Of a DNA stretch of 64,000 nt, positions 34,027 to 41,726 are shown one piece after another. This DNA comes from Acetobacteraceae bacterium. Its GTDB lineage: Bacteria; Pseudomonadota; Alphaproteobacteria; Acetobacterales; Acetobacteraceae. The stretch is taken from positions 52,876-116,875 of the forward strand of contig CANJLW010000012.1 of assembly GCA_947475245.1 (NCBI GenBank), written 5' to 3'. A program made the translations under genes and the position numbers. Each line of letters begins with the position of its first letter. The first letter of the stretch is position 1. Below the pieces are notes generated by a model. It saw nothing but the letters and a program-made list of their open reading frames with translations. It was not told the origin of the DNA and made no database searches.

Positions 34027-35595
34027 CTATCCCTTGCTGACGTTCCAAAAAACCGGCGCGGGTCCTTTCAACGGGTGGGACATGCTTTTGCTCCAGGCGG
34101 CTTGCGGCATATAGCGGCCGAGGGGCACGAATGGGACCTGATCGAAGGCGGTGAGTTGGATTTCGCGTTCCAGGCGGGTTTGCTCTGCCTTGTCGGCGGT
34201 ATCCAGCCAGGCCTGGTAGTTGGTCTCGATCGCCGGAATGGTCGGCCAACCGATCCAGGCATCTTTGCCGTTGCCGCGCAGCAGCGATCCCAACAAGGGA
34301 TCGCGGTATTCAGGGGCGGGGGTGACGCTGACAAACAGGGACCACCCGCCTTTTTCCAGAGGTTCGCGGCTGGCGCGCCGTTGCACGACGGTGCCCCAAT
34401 CCATGGCCTGGTCGTCGATATTCAGGCCGGCGCGGGACAGGGCATCGGCGACCACCAAAGTCGCGGCGTTATAGAAAGGTTGATCGGTGGTGTGCAGAAG
34501 CACCAGTTTCTCGCCTTTATAGCCGGTGGCGGCGAACATTTCCTTGATCTCGGTCGTGCTGCGTCGCCGTGTGACACTTTCGATGCCGGCGCGATCGACC
34601 TCTGGCTTACCGGTGATCAGATACCCCATCGGCGTGACGGTGCCCTCCGGATCGCCGCCCATCATGGCGTCCATGACTTCCCGCTGGTCGATTGCCGCCA
34701 TCAGCGCGCGTCGGAACGCGGCATCGCGAGTAAATGGATTCAGGTGATTGGGCCGCAATTGGCTGATGAAGCCCCACTCATCCAGGCGCCCCGTCACAAT
34801 GTTTGGCGCCCGCTTCAACACGGGCAACAGATCGGGGATCGGCATTTCGACCCAATCAACCTCTCCGGTCAGCAGCGCATTTACCGCGACGCCGGGGTCG
34901 GGGATCATGCGCCATTCCATGCGGTCGATCAGGACTTTGTGACCGCCGGCGGTAAAGCTGGCGGGTTCGTCACGCGGCACATACTTCTCGAACGGCGTCA
35001 AAGCGGCGAAGGAACCGATAACGTATTCGTCCTTCAGAAACCGGAACGGGCCGCTGCCGATTGCCTCCGGCATTTGCTTGAATGGGTCGGTGGCGGCCAA
35101 TCGCTCCGGCACCATGACGGCGGCCGTCTGGAATTTGGACAGCAGCGTGGGCAGCGCGTGGAATGGCTTTTTCAACCGCAGTACGATCGTGCGGTCGTCC
35201 GCCGCGTAGATTTCATCCAGTCGGGCTTCCAGCGTCGCGCCGCCGGGGTCGCGCTTCATCCAGCGCTTGAGTGAGGCAACGCAGTCGCGCGCCAGCACTT
35301 TCTCTCCGTCATGGAACCATTGGTTGGGCCGCAGGGTCATGACCCAGCGCTTGCCGTCATCCTCGATGACGTAGCCTTCCACCATCTGCGGCTTGGGGTT
35401 CATCGCCGCATCCCGACCGAACAAAACGTCGTAGATCTGGAAGCCGATGTTGCGCGTCGTCATTGCGCTGGTCCAAACCGGATCGAGGCTGGCCAACGGG
35501 GATTGTGGAACGAACGTCAGGATTTTCGAAGTGCCGGAGATCGCGGGCATCGCGAGCGCGGTCATGCCGCCGGCCAACAGAGTGCGTCGCTTCAT
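34027..35595 (-). CDS. Periplasmic peptide/nickel-type (family 5) substrate-binding protein, second homologue
   Basis: A 522-residue binding protein clearly related to the one at 28864: TFVPQSPLASLDPVWTSA-type start, MNPKPQMVEGYVIEDDG, HDGEKVLARDCVASLKRW and GSGPFRFLKDE correspond segment by segment. The signal MKRRTLLAGGMTALAMP has a twin-arginine-like start. No permease or ATPase is adjacent. The region between 33950 and 34026 and the 76-base gap to the upstream GTPase contain no other gene. It is probably an independently expressed scavenging protein. Ligand unknown. Confidence 0.88.
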   Translation of the reverse strand: MKRRTLLAGGMTALAMPAISGTSKILTFVPQSPLASLDPVWTSAMTTRNIGFQIYDVLFGRDAAMNPKPQMVEGYVIEDDGKRWVMTLRPNQWFHDGEKVLARDCVASLKRWMKRDPGGATLEARLDEIYAADDRTIVLRLKKPFHALPTLLSKFQTAAVMVPERLAATDPFKQMPEAIGSGPFRFLKDEYVIGSFAALTPFEKYVPRDEPASFTAGGHKVLIDRMEWRMIPDPGVAVNALLTGEVDWVEMPIPDLLPVLKRAPNIVTGRLDEWGFISQLRPNHLNPFTRDAAFRRALMAAIDQREVMDAMMGGDPEGTVTPMGYLITGKPEVDRAGIESVTRRRSTTEIKEMFAATGYKGEKLVLLHTTDQPFYNAATLVVADALSRAGLNIDDQAMDWGTVVQRRASREPLEKGGWSLFVSVTPAPEYRDPLLGSLLRGNGKDAWIGWPTIPAIETNYQAWLDTADKAEQTRLEREIQLTAFDQVPFVPLGRYMPQAAWSKSMSHPLKGPAPVFWNVSKG

Positions 35596-35671
35596 GGATG
35601 CGGCTCCTGTCGTTTGGTTTTCGTTGGGGTCCGGACAGGCAACGCCTGCGGGAACCAGTGCTAGTTGAACG

Positions 35672-36679
35672 TCATACTCTGCTTTTGGTGGCTTGCGCCA
35701 AGGCGTCCGCTACCTCGGCCTCGATCGCCGCGAGCAAACGCGCCGGAAAATGGTGCGGCATCCGGTGGGTGATAAAGACGATGCGCGTTGTGCTGACGCC
35801 GGTCGGCCAGCGTTCGAGGAATTCCGGCGGTGAGAATACGTGGCGAACCCCGTGCAGCAATGCCGGTCGTCCCGGCATTTCGGCGATGTCAATCAGTCCC
35901 TTGACCCGCAGCAGGTGGGTGCCGGCATGCTCGGTCAATGCTTCCAACAGCATGGTCAGGGCCAAGGCGGGCAGCGGTGTTTCGCGTTCCAACACGAAGC
36001 TTTCCACGACCTCCCCATGGCGGGCCTGTGTGAATGGGTTGCCTTTGGGATGATCGGGTAAGCGGGTCAGGCGGACGGCGCGCTCCCGCGCGTCGGACGC
36101 ACGGAACAAGTCGTTGACGGTCAGGAGCAAGACGTTTGTGATCGGCGCGGTTTGATTCAGAGCCAGGAGATCGTCGCGAAGCGCATCATCCGGTGTTGCA
36201 ATGTCGGTTTTGCTGAACGCCAGTAGGTCCGCGAGGGCGGCCTGTCGTCTGGCTTCCGGATGGTCTGCCAGCGTGCGCCCGCCGTGCTGACTGTCGACCA
36301 AGGTTATGACGGTATCGAGCGCATAGATTTCGCCGATGGCGGGGTCGGTCATCAGCGCGTGCAGGATTGGCGCGGGGTCTGCCAGGCCCGAGGTTTCGAT
36401 CAGGACGCGGTCAAAATCGGCTGTCCCATCCAGGCGTCGTTGCGCCAGGTTCAGCAGGGTGTCGACGAGGTCGCCGCGTACCGCGCAGCACAGGCAGCCC
36501 GTGGTCAGGGCGAGCAACGTCTCATCGCTGCTGGCGATCAAATGATGATCGATGCCGATTTCGCCGAACTCGTTTACGATCACGGCCGTTCGCGCCATCG
36601 ACGGGTCGCGCAGCAAACGCCCAATCAGTGTTGTCTTACCGGAGCCCAAAAACCCGGTGACGATGGATACGGGGGTCAT
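35672..36679 (-). CDS. COG0523 (CobW-type) metal-chaperone GTPase
   Basis: A 335-residue G3E-family GTPase. Walker A is VTGFLGSGKTTLI at the N-terminus. The metal-binding CxCC motif is present as GCLCC near residue 64. Other landmarks are ETSGLADPAP and the guanine-specificity segment FSKTDIATPD. The C-terminal CobW_C domain has HLLRVKGLIDIAEMPGRP. Such proteins insert or traffic Zn, Co or Ni, or assist cobalamin or nitrile hydratase enzymes. Neither cobalamin genes nor a Zur-type gene is adjacent, so the metal is unknown. The ATG at 36679 is preferred; a 12-residue longer frame is possible. A gene-free 182-bp leader lies upstream. Confidence 0.87.
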   Translation of the reverse strand: MTPVSIVTGFLGSGKTTLIGRLLRDPSMARTAVIVNEFGEIGIDHHLIASSDETLLALTTGCLCCAVRGDLVDTLLNLAQRRLDGTADFDRVLIETSGLADPAPILHALMTDPAIGEIYALDTVITLVDSQHGGRTLADHPEARRQAALADLLAFSKTDIATPDDALRDDLLALNQTAPITNVLLLTVNDLFRASDARERAVRLTRLPDHPKGNPFTQARHGEVVESFVLERETPLPALALTMLLEALTEHAGTHLLRVKGLIDIAEMPGRPALLHGVRHVFSPPEFLERWPTGVSTTRIVFITHRMPHHFPARLLAAIEAEVADALAQATKSRV

Positions 36680-36861
36680 TGGATGCGTCTTGTCAGCACA
36701 TGACGTGCGGCGCACCGAGGTGCCTGGGACCGAGTGTCACCGGTGTCGAAACCTGTCCCATGCCTGCTGCCCCGCGCGTATGACCGCGACGGCCATTGGC
36801 ACCGCCGCTTCAACCAATCCTTGACGAGTGTGCGCGGAGTTTGTGCGTTCGGCAAACCATC
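36680..36861. other. 182-bp leader upstream of the COG0523 gene, no gene seen
   Basis: Between the azoreductase stop and the GTPase start I see no open frame with a ribosome-binding site, no RNA gene and no obvious Zur box or cobalamin-riboswitch core. The region presumably carries the promoter of the GTPase gene. Confidence 0.4.
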
Positions 36862-37479
36862 TCAGGGTAACGGCAGCAGGGCATTCAGCGCGGCCTCCGC
36901 CCGGGCGAAGGCCGCGTCGCGCATGGCATCGCCGCGCGCCAGACCTTCCAGGGCGAAGATGTGCAGATCGCGTAGGCCGATCGTATTGAGCACGGTGCTC
37001 AGATAGGGAGTCAGGAAGTCGGGTTGTCGCGGCGCCTCGATCGGGGCGGCATCGGTGAACCAGCCGCCCGAGGCCAACACGAGGTAAACGGGGCGATCCG
37101 ATAACAGCCCGACTTTACCCTGTGGGGTGCTGCCGAAGCTGCGATGGATCCGCACGATCTGATCGATCCAGGCCTTCAGAACGGCCGGAGTCGAGAAATT
37201 ATGCATCGGTGTGGCGATCACCAGGGCATCGGTGTTTTCGAGTTCGGCGATCAACCGCTCCGACTCACGCAGCGCCGGAGAGGATCGATCCGCCGTTCCC
37301 AGGATTGCCGCGCTGAAACCGGCATCGATCAGCGGGGGCGGATTGCTCGACAGATCGCGGTCGATAAGCTCGGCACCGGGATGTCGGGCCTTCAGACGAG
37401 CGATCAGCTGGTCGGAGAAGCGATGGCTGTTTGCCTGCGACCCGCGCGGGCTGGCGGTCAGTCGGAGGATGGTGCGCAT
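36862..37479 (-). CDS. azoR: FMN-dependent NADH-azoreductase
   Basis: A 205-residue flavodoxin-fold oxidoreductase of the AzoR/AcpD family, reducing azo dyes, quinones and nitro compounds with NADH. Landmarks are RLTASPRGSQANSHRFSD at the FMN phosphate-binding start, TPMHNFSTPAVLKAWIDQIV, and a GGWF-type loop (VLASGGWFTDAAP). Family length is normal. It lies just downstream of the broken AhpD-like gene on the same strand, whose remnant ends 10 bases before the ATG, so the two were probably one operon for redox or electrophile stress. Confidence 0.9.
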   Translation of the reverse strand: MRTILRLTASPRGSQANSHRFSDQLIARLKARHPGAELIDRDLSSNPPPLIDAGFSAAILGTADRSSPALRESERLIAELENTDALVIATPMHNFSTPAVLKAWIDQIVRIHRSFGSTPQGKVGLLSDRPVYLVLASGGWFTDAAPIEAPRQPDFLTPYLSTVLNTIGLRDLHIFALEGLARGDAMRDAAFARAEAALNALLPLP

Positions 37480-37488
37480 TGTCTCGTC

Positions 37489-37835
37489 CTATATCGGGTG
37501 CCGCATGGCGAGACCCACGGCTACACGGTTCCAGAGATTGATCATACCGATCAGCACCGTCAGGCCAGCGCGGCCCGTTCGCGATCGGTATAGAGTGGGG
37601 ATTCTCGCCAAGCCGGCAGCAAATACAGGCGTTGTTCGGTTTCACCGCCTCGGCGCGCATCCTTGCTGCGCATGTCCAGGCAAAACGCGCAGCCGTTGAT
37701 CTGCGAAGCGCGGAATTTCACCAGTTCGATCAACGCGTGCTCCAACCCGCAGCCCGCGAGATAGGTTTCGACATCGCGCAAGGCGCGATAGGCCTCGGGC
37801 TCGGTCTTCGGCAGGTTTGTGCGTGCGGGTTCCAT
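37489..37835 (-). pseudogene. AhpD/carboxymuconolactone-decarboxylase-like gene broken by an internal deletion and frameshift
   Basis: The intact 5' part encodes 91 residues with the AhpD-type active site: KFRASQINGCAFCLDMR, containing the redox CxxC (CAFC), and a family-typical LYLLPAWRES. It stops at 37560 just after ERAALA, where family members normally continue for another 50-60 residues. In another frame directly downstream, up to a TAG at 37489, the DNA encodes LTVLIGMINLWNRVAVGLA, which matches the C-terminal helix of the same family. So about 30-40 codons are missing and the frame is shifted: a deletion remnant. The catalytic cysteines remain but the fold is probably incomplete. Confidence 0.8.
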
Positions 37836-37922
37836 GCGGCGTCCCTTCCTGTAGCGCAGGGCCAGGGTGCGTCGCGCGATGGCCTATCGCAAAGGGCCAG
37901 AAACCATTAGATCGAATGGGCC

Positions 37923-39371
37923 ATGGCCGTTGAAATAGTCCTTGATCCCTCCGACAGCGGACCGCTGTACATTCAGATCGCCAACCGCCTGCGCGGTGCG
38001 GTGGCGGGCGGTCAAATCGCGCCCGGAGGACGGCTGCCTTCCGCCCGCGCGCTCGCGGCGCAGTTGGGGGTTGCCCGCGGGACCGTCGATACCGCCTACG
38101 ATTTACTGGCGGGCGAAGGCGCAATTCAGGCCCGCGGGTCGGCCGGGACCATCGTGTCGCCGAACGTTTCCGCGCGTGTGTCCGCGCCGGCGCAACGGCC
38201 GATGCTGCTTCGCGCCGCCGCCAACAAGGCCGACGCGGCAACGATGCCGTTCCGTATGGGTCTGCCCGCGCTGGATGCGTTTCCGCGTAAACTTTGGTCG
38301 GGTTTGGTCGCGCGTTCGGCGAGAGTCGCGGGGGCGGAGGAACTGGCCTATCCCGATCCGGCCGGCCATCGTTCCCTGCGTCAAGCCGTTGCCGCCTATC
38401 TCGGCGTGTCCCGCGGGATCGCCTGCTCGCCTGAGCAGGTCCTGATTACCGCCGGATTTCAGGGCGCGCTGTCGCTGGTGCGGGAAGTGCTGGTGCGGCA
38501 GGGCGATCCGGTCTGGGTGGAAGATCCCGGGTTTCCCCCGACACGCCAGGCGCTGGAGGCCGGGGGGGCGAAGTTGGTGCCGGTGCGGGTCGATCGCGAC
38601 GGGATGCGCGTGTCCGCCGGGATCGTTGCCGCGCCACGCGCGCGTTTGGCCGTTGTGACTCCCGCCCATCAAAGCCCTCTGGGCATGGCGCTTTCTCTGC
38701 CGCGGCGATTGGCCTTGCTCGATTGGGCGGCGGGTGCCGGTGCCTGGGTGCTGGAAGACGATTACGACGGGGAGTTCCGCTATGCCGGCCATCCGCTGCC
38801 GGCGTTGAAAAGTCTCGATCGTGGGGAACGTGTTCTTTACGCCGGAAGCTTCAGCAAGGTGCTGTTTCCCGCCTTGCGGCTTGGTTACCTGGTCGTGCCC
38901 GACGAGGTCGCCGCGGCTTTCCTGCGCGCCGCCAAGTTGATGGGCGGCGGGCTGCCGCTGCTGGAACAGCAGGTCGTCGCGCAGTTCATGGAGCAAGGCC
39001 ACTTCGCGCGTCATATCAAACGTATGCGCTCGCTGTACGCATCCCGTCGTCTCGCGTTGTCCGAGGCGTTGAAGCAGCGGTTCGGCGATCGGGTGATCGT
39101 CGAGTTGGAAGCCGGGGGCATGCATTTGTTGGCCCGCTTTCCGGATGCCGCCGATGACGGCGCCCTGGTTCGACGGGCGCGCGCCGCCGGTCTGGCGCCC
39201 ACCGCGCTTTCGGGCCTCGCCTCCGCCCATGATTGCGGTCAGGGCTTGCTGCTGGGATTTACCAATATCCCGGAGGTCGACGCGGGCGCTATCGCCGAAC
39301 GTCTTGCGGCGGCATTGGGGGAGCATTCCCATTCGGGACAAAATCGCTCAAAACAGCCGGAACAACTTTAG
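37923..39371 (+). CDS. MocR/PdxR-type transcriptional regulator (GntR-HTH plus aminotransferase domain)
   Basis: A 482-residue chimeric regulator. Residues 1-80 are a GntR winged helix (RLPSARALAAQLGVARGTV, then GAIQARGSAGTIV). Residues about 100-470 are a fold-type I aminotransferase domain that binds PLP, with the lysine in YAGSFSKVLFPALRLGY near 312. MocR proteins sense PLP or amino compounds and usually control the gene next to them. It is divergent from the broken AhpD-like gene (87 bp apart) and 15 bases upstream of a ThDP-enzyme gene on the same strand, either of which could be a target. Confidence 0.92.
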   Translation: MAVEIVLDPSDSGPLYIQIANRLRGAVAGGQIAPGGRLPSARALAAQLGVARGTVDTAYDLLAGEGAIQARGSAGTIVSPNVSARVSAPAQRPMLLRAAANKADAATMPFRMGLPALDAFPRKLWSGLVARSARVAGAEELAYPDPAGHRSLRQAVAAYLGVSRGIACSPEQVLITAGFQGALSLVREVLVRQGDPVWVEDPGFPPTRQALEAGGAKLVPVRVDRDGMRVSAGIVAAPRARLAVVTPAHQSPLGMALSLPRRLALLDWAAGAGAWVLEDDYDGEFRYAGHPLPALKSLDRGERVLYAGSFSKVLFPALRLGYLVVPDEVAAAFLRAAKLMGGGLPLLEQQVVAQFMEQGHFARHIKRMRSLYASRRLALSEALKQRFGDRVIVELEAGGMHLLARFPDAADDGALVRRARAAGLAPTALSGLASAHDCGQGLLLGFTNIPEVDAGAIAERLAAALGEHSHSGQNRSKQPEQL

Positions 39372-39386
39372 AAGGGGAAACGTGGC

Positions 39387-41048
39387 ATGACCCAGACCGT
39401 CGCCCGCCTGCTGGTGGATAGCCTCGAAGCGCACGATATCGACCTGATCTATTGTGTCCCCGGCGAAAGCTATCTGGGCCTGACAAACGCCCTGGCCGAC
39501 AACAACCGTATGCGACTCATCGTTTGCCGGCACGAAGGCGGCGCGTCGTTCATGGCTGCCGCCGACGGTCGCATGCGCGGCGGGCGCGCCGGCGTTTGTT
39601 TGGTATCGCGCGGCCCGGGCCTGTCCAATGCCATGATCGGCATTCACACCGCCTTCCACGACACCACGCCGATGGTCGTGATTATCGGTCAGGTGGAGCG
39701 GTTCGAGGCGGGTCGCATGGCTCTGCAAGAGCAAAACTACTCCCGCTTACTGTCCGACATCACCAAGCTGGTGATCGAGGTCAACGACCCGATCCAGGCC
39801 AGCGAGGCGATTGCCCGCGCTTTCCACGTCGCCGAAAGCGGCACGCCGGGGCCGGTGGCGGTGATTATCCCCGAAGACGTGTTCGACGTTGACACCGAGG
39901 CGACGTTGAACCGCCCGCGCCCGTCGGCGCAAGGCGGGCCGTTGCCGGCGGATCTGGAACGGATGGCCGACATGATCGCCGCCGCCGAACGCCCCTTGAT
40001 CTGGGTCGGCGCGGCGATGCGCGATGCCGGCATCGCCGATCTGACGCGTCTTGCCGAGGAATGGGTATTGCCCGTCAGCCCGACCCATCGCCGCCCCCAT
40101 CTGTTCGACTCGAACCACCCGAACTACGGCGGCTACATGGCCAGCCGTGTCCACGCCGATACTCTGGCCGAGATGAAAAAGGCCGATTTGTTGATCGCAT
40201 TGGGCGAGCGTCTGACCGGCACGGTTTCGCAAGGCTTCACCTTCCCCGAGGCGCCGCAGCCGCAACTGCCGCTGATCCATGTCTGGCCTGATGCCAACGA
40301 GGTCGGTCGCGTCTGGCGGCCCGATCTGTCGCTGGCCTGCGAGCCGTCGGCCGTGGTGCAGGCTTTGTTGGCGCGCGGAACGCCGAGCGGGGCGGAGAAG
40401 CGACGTGGTTGGGTTGCCGGTCTGAATGCGGTGCATCGGCGGGTGACAAAGCCGGAATGGGAAGCAACCAGCGACGGCGTCAATTTCTCCGCCGTCATCG
40501 CCGCCGTGAACCGCCATCTGACCGATGACGCAACCGTGACCTCGGATGCCGGTAACTTCGCCACGTTCGTGCATCGTTATCTGAACATGAAGCCGGGGCA
40601 GATGTTTCTGGCGTCCGTCGTGGGCGCCATGGGCTCGGGCCTGCCGATGGGCGTCGCTGCCTGCCTGCGTCGGCCCGGCAGTCAGGTGATTTCCTTCGCC
40701 GGCGACGGCGGTGCCCTCATGACCGGTAACGAACTCGCAACCGCTCGGCAGTACGGCGTCAACCCTGTGTTTATCGTGTCGGACAACAACTGTTACGGCA
40801 CGATCACCCAGCACCACGACATGCGCTACCCTGGGCGACCGTACCAGGCGGCAACGCAACTGACGAACCCGGATTTCGCGCTGTGGGCGACCGCGTTCGG
40901 CGCGAAAGGTATGTCGATTCATACGGAATCGGAGGTCGAGGCGGTGATCGCCGAGGCTCTGGCGGTTAAACACCAGCCCGTGGTGGTGCATGTTCATACG
41001 TCGCTGCAACAGATCAGCGCCTGGCGTCGTCGACCGGCGAACGTCTGA
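39387..41048 (+). CDS. Thiamine-diphosphate enzyme, acetolactate-synthase-like
   Basis: A 553-residue ThDP-dependent enzyme of the acetolactate synthase/benzoylformate decarboxylase family. The activating Glu is in YCVPGESYLGL (near residue 27). The central domain follows, and the ThDP/Mg motif is FAGDGGALMTGNELATA with the NN pair in IVSDNNCYG. The FAD-binding residues of true acetolactate synthases are not obvious, and no small regulatory subunit gene is adjacent, so a catabolic carboligase or 2-oxoacid decarboxylase is more likely than ilvB. It is in an operon with the MocR regulator; a GC-rich hairpin follows the stop. Confidence 0.88.
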   Translation: MTQTVARLLVDSLEAHDIDLIYCVPGESYLGLTNALADNNRMRLIVCRHEGGASFMAAADGRMRGGRAGVCLVSRGPGLSNAMIGIHTAFHDTTPMVVIIGQVERFEAGRMALQEQNYSRLLSDITKLVIEVNDPIQASEAIARAFHVAESGTPGPVAVIIPEDVFDVDTEATLNRPRPSAQGGPLPADLERMADMIAAAERPLIWVGAAMRDAGIADLTRLAEEWVLPVSPTHRRPHLFDSNHPNYGGYMASRVHADTLAEMKKADLLIALGERLTGTVSQGFTFPEAPQPQLPLIHVWPDANEVGRVWRPDLSLACEPSAVVQALLARGTPSGAEKRRGWVAGLNAVHRRVTKPEWEATSDGVNFSAVIAAVNRHLTDDATVTSDAGNFATFVHRYLNMKPGQMFLASVVGAMGSGLPMGVAACLRRPGSQVISFAGDGGALMTGNELATARQYGVNPVFIVSDNNCYGTITQHHDMRYPGRPYQAATQLTNPDFALWATAFGAKGMSIHTESEVEAVIAEALAVKHQPVVVHVHTSLQQISAWRRRPANV

Positions 41049-41055
41049 GCGGTCG

Positions 41056-41081
41056 GCCCCCGCTGTTTACACGGCGGGGGC
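41056..41081. terminator. GC-rich hairpin between convergent genes
   Basis: An 8-bp perfect stem (GCCCCCGC with GCGGGGGC) with a 10-base loop, eight bases after the ThDP-enzyme stop and before the convergent oxygenase stop at 41092. There is no U-tract; it is probably a bidirectional, Rho-assisted or weak intrinsic terminator. Confidence 0.6.
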
Positions 41082-41091
41082 GGTCGGTGGA

Positions 41092-41724
41092 TCAGGCCGC
41101 CATCGTCAGCTTTTTGACGAACGCTGACAGGCGGTGACGTCGCATCTCGCTGCGTGCCTTCTGATCGCTGGTCATGTAGTTGAGTTGCACCGTGTAGCGC
41201 TGGCCGACGAACGTCTTGTGCCCGTGCCAGGTCGTGGGACCGTTGGGAAAGACCAGCAAGGTTCCGTTCACCGGCGGCACTTCCAGGACATAGTCTTCCA
41301 GGTCGCTTGGCCCGCGCAGCAGGCGCAGGCATCCCTCATGGCGGCTCCAGGCGTCGGTTTGCGGGTTGAGATAGAGCAGGATCGTGACGCGTTTGGCGGT
41401 GGAATCGCAGTGGATGCGCCCGTCCTTTGCCTCTGTGCGACCGCGCAGGGTGATCATCGTCGGTGCGTTGTTCAGATCCAGATCGAACAGTTGCGCGATG
41501 CAGTCACGCAGCCGCGGCCCTTCCATCGCCTCGAACAACGCCTTTGCCGCGGGGCCGAGGCGCACGGAGTCGGCGGGAAACGATCCGCGCTTGTTCAACG
41601 TCGGCAGATCGGCGACGACCTGGCGCAGACTGTCCGGCGGCACGAAGTCCGGCACGACTACGTGCGGAAACGGATCGGTGTCGACGGGTGTCGCCTGTAA
41701 TTTGGCGTAATCCAACGCAATCAT
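41092..41724 (-). CDS. 2-oxoglutarate/Fe(II) oxygenase, prolyl-hydroxylase-like
   Basis: A 210-residue oxygenase of the 2OG-FeII_Oxy_3 type. The HxD pair is in RIHCDSTAKRVTILLYL, the distal His in GPTTWHGHKTFVG and the 2OG-binding Arg in QRYTVQLNYM; HEGCLRLLRG links the strands. Cytosolic. The ATG at 41724 follows the upstream stop by 2 bases (TGACCATG) and has GGGAG upstream; a GTG two codons earlier is possible. Tight coupling to the IMPase fusion gene argues for a shared pathway. Homologues hydroxylate amino-acid residues, sugars or small molecules, so the substrate is open. Confidence 0.85.
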   Translation of the reverse strand: MIALDYAKLQATPVDTDPFPHVVVPDFVPPDSLRQVVADLPTLNKRGSFPADSVRLGPAAKALFEAMEGPRLRDCIAQLFDLDLNNAPTMITLRGRTEAKDGRIHCDSTAKRVTILLYLNPQTDAWSRHEGCLRLLRGPSDLEDYVLEVPPVNGTLLVFPNGPTTWHGHKTFVGQRYTVQLNYMTSDQKARSEMRRHRLSAFVKKLTMAA

Positions 41725-41726
41725 GG

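Noticed and set aside
36680..36861. Cobalamin riboswitch upstream of the COG0523 gene
   Set aside because: The conserved B12-box and core segments are not recognisable.
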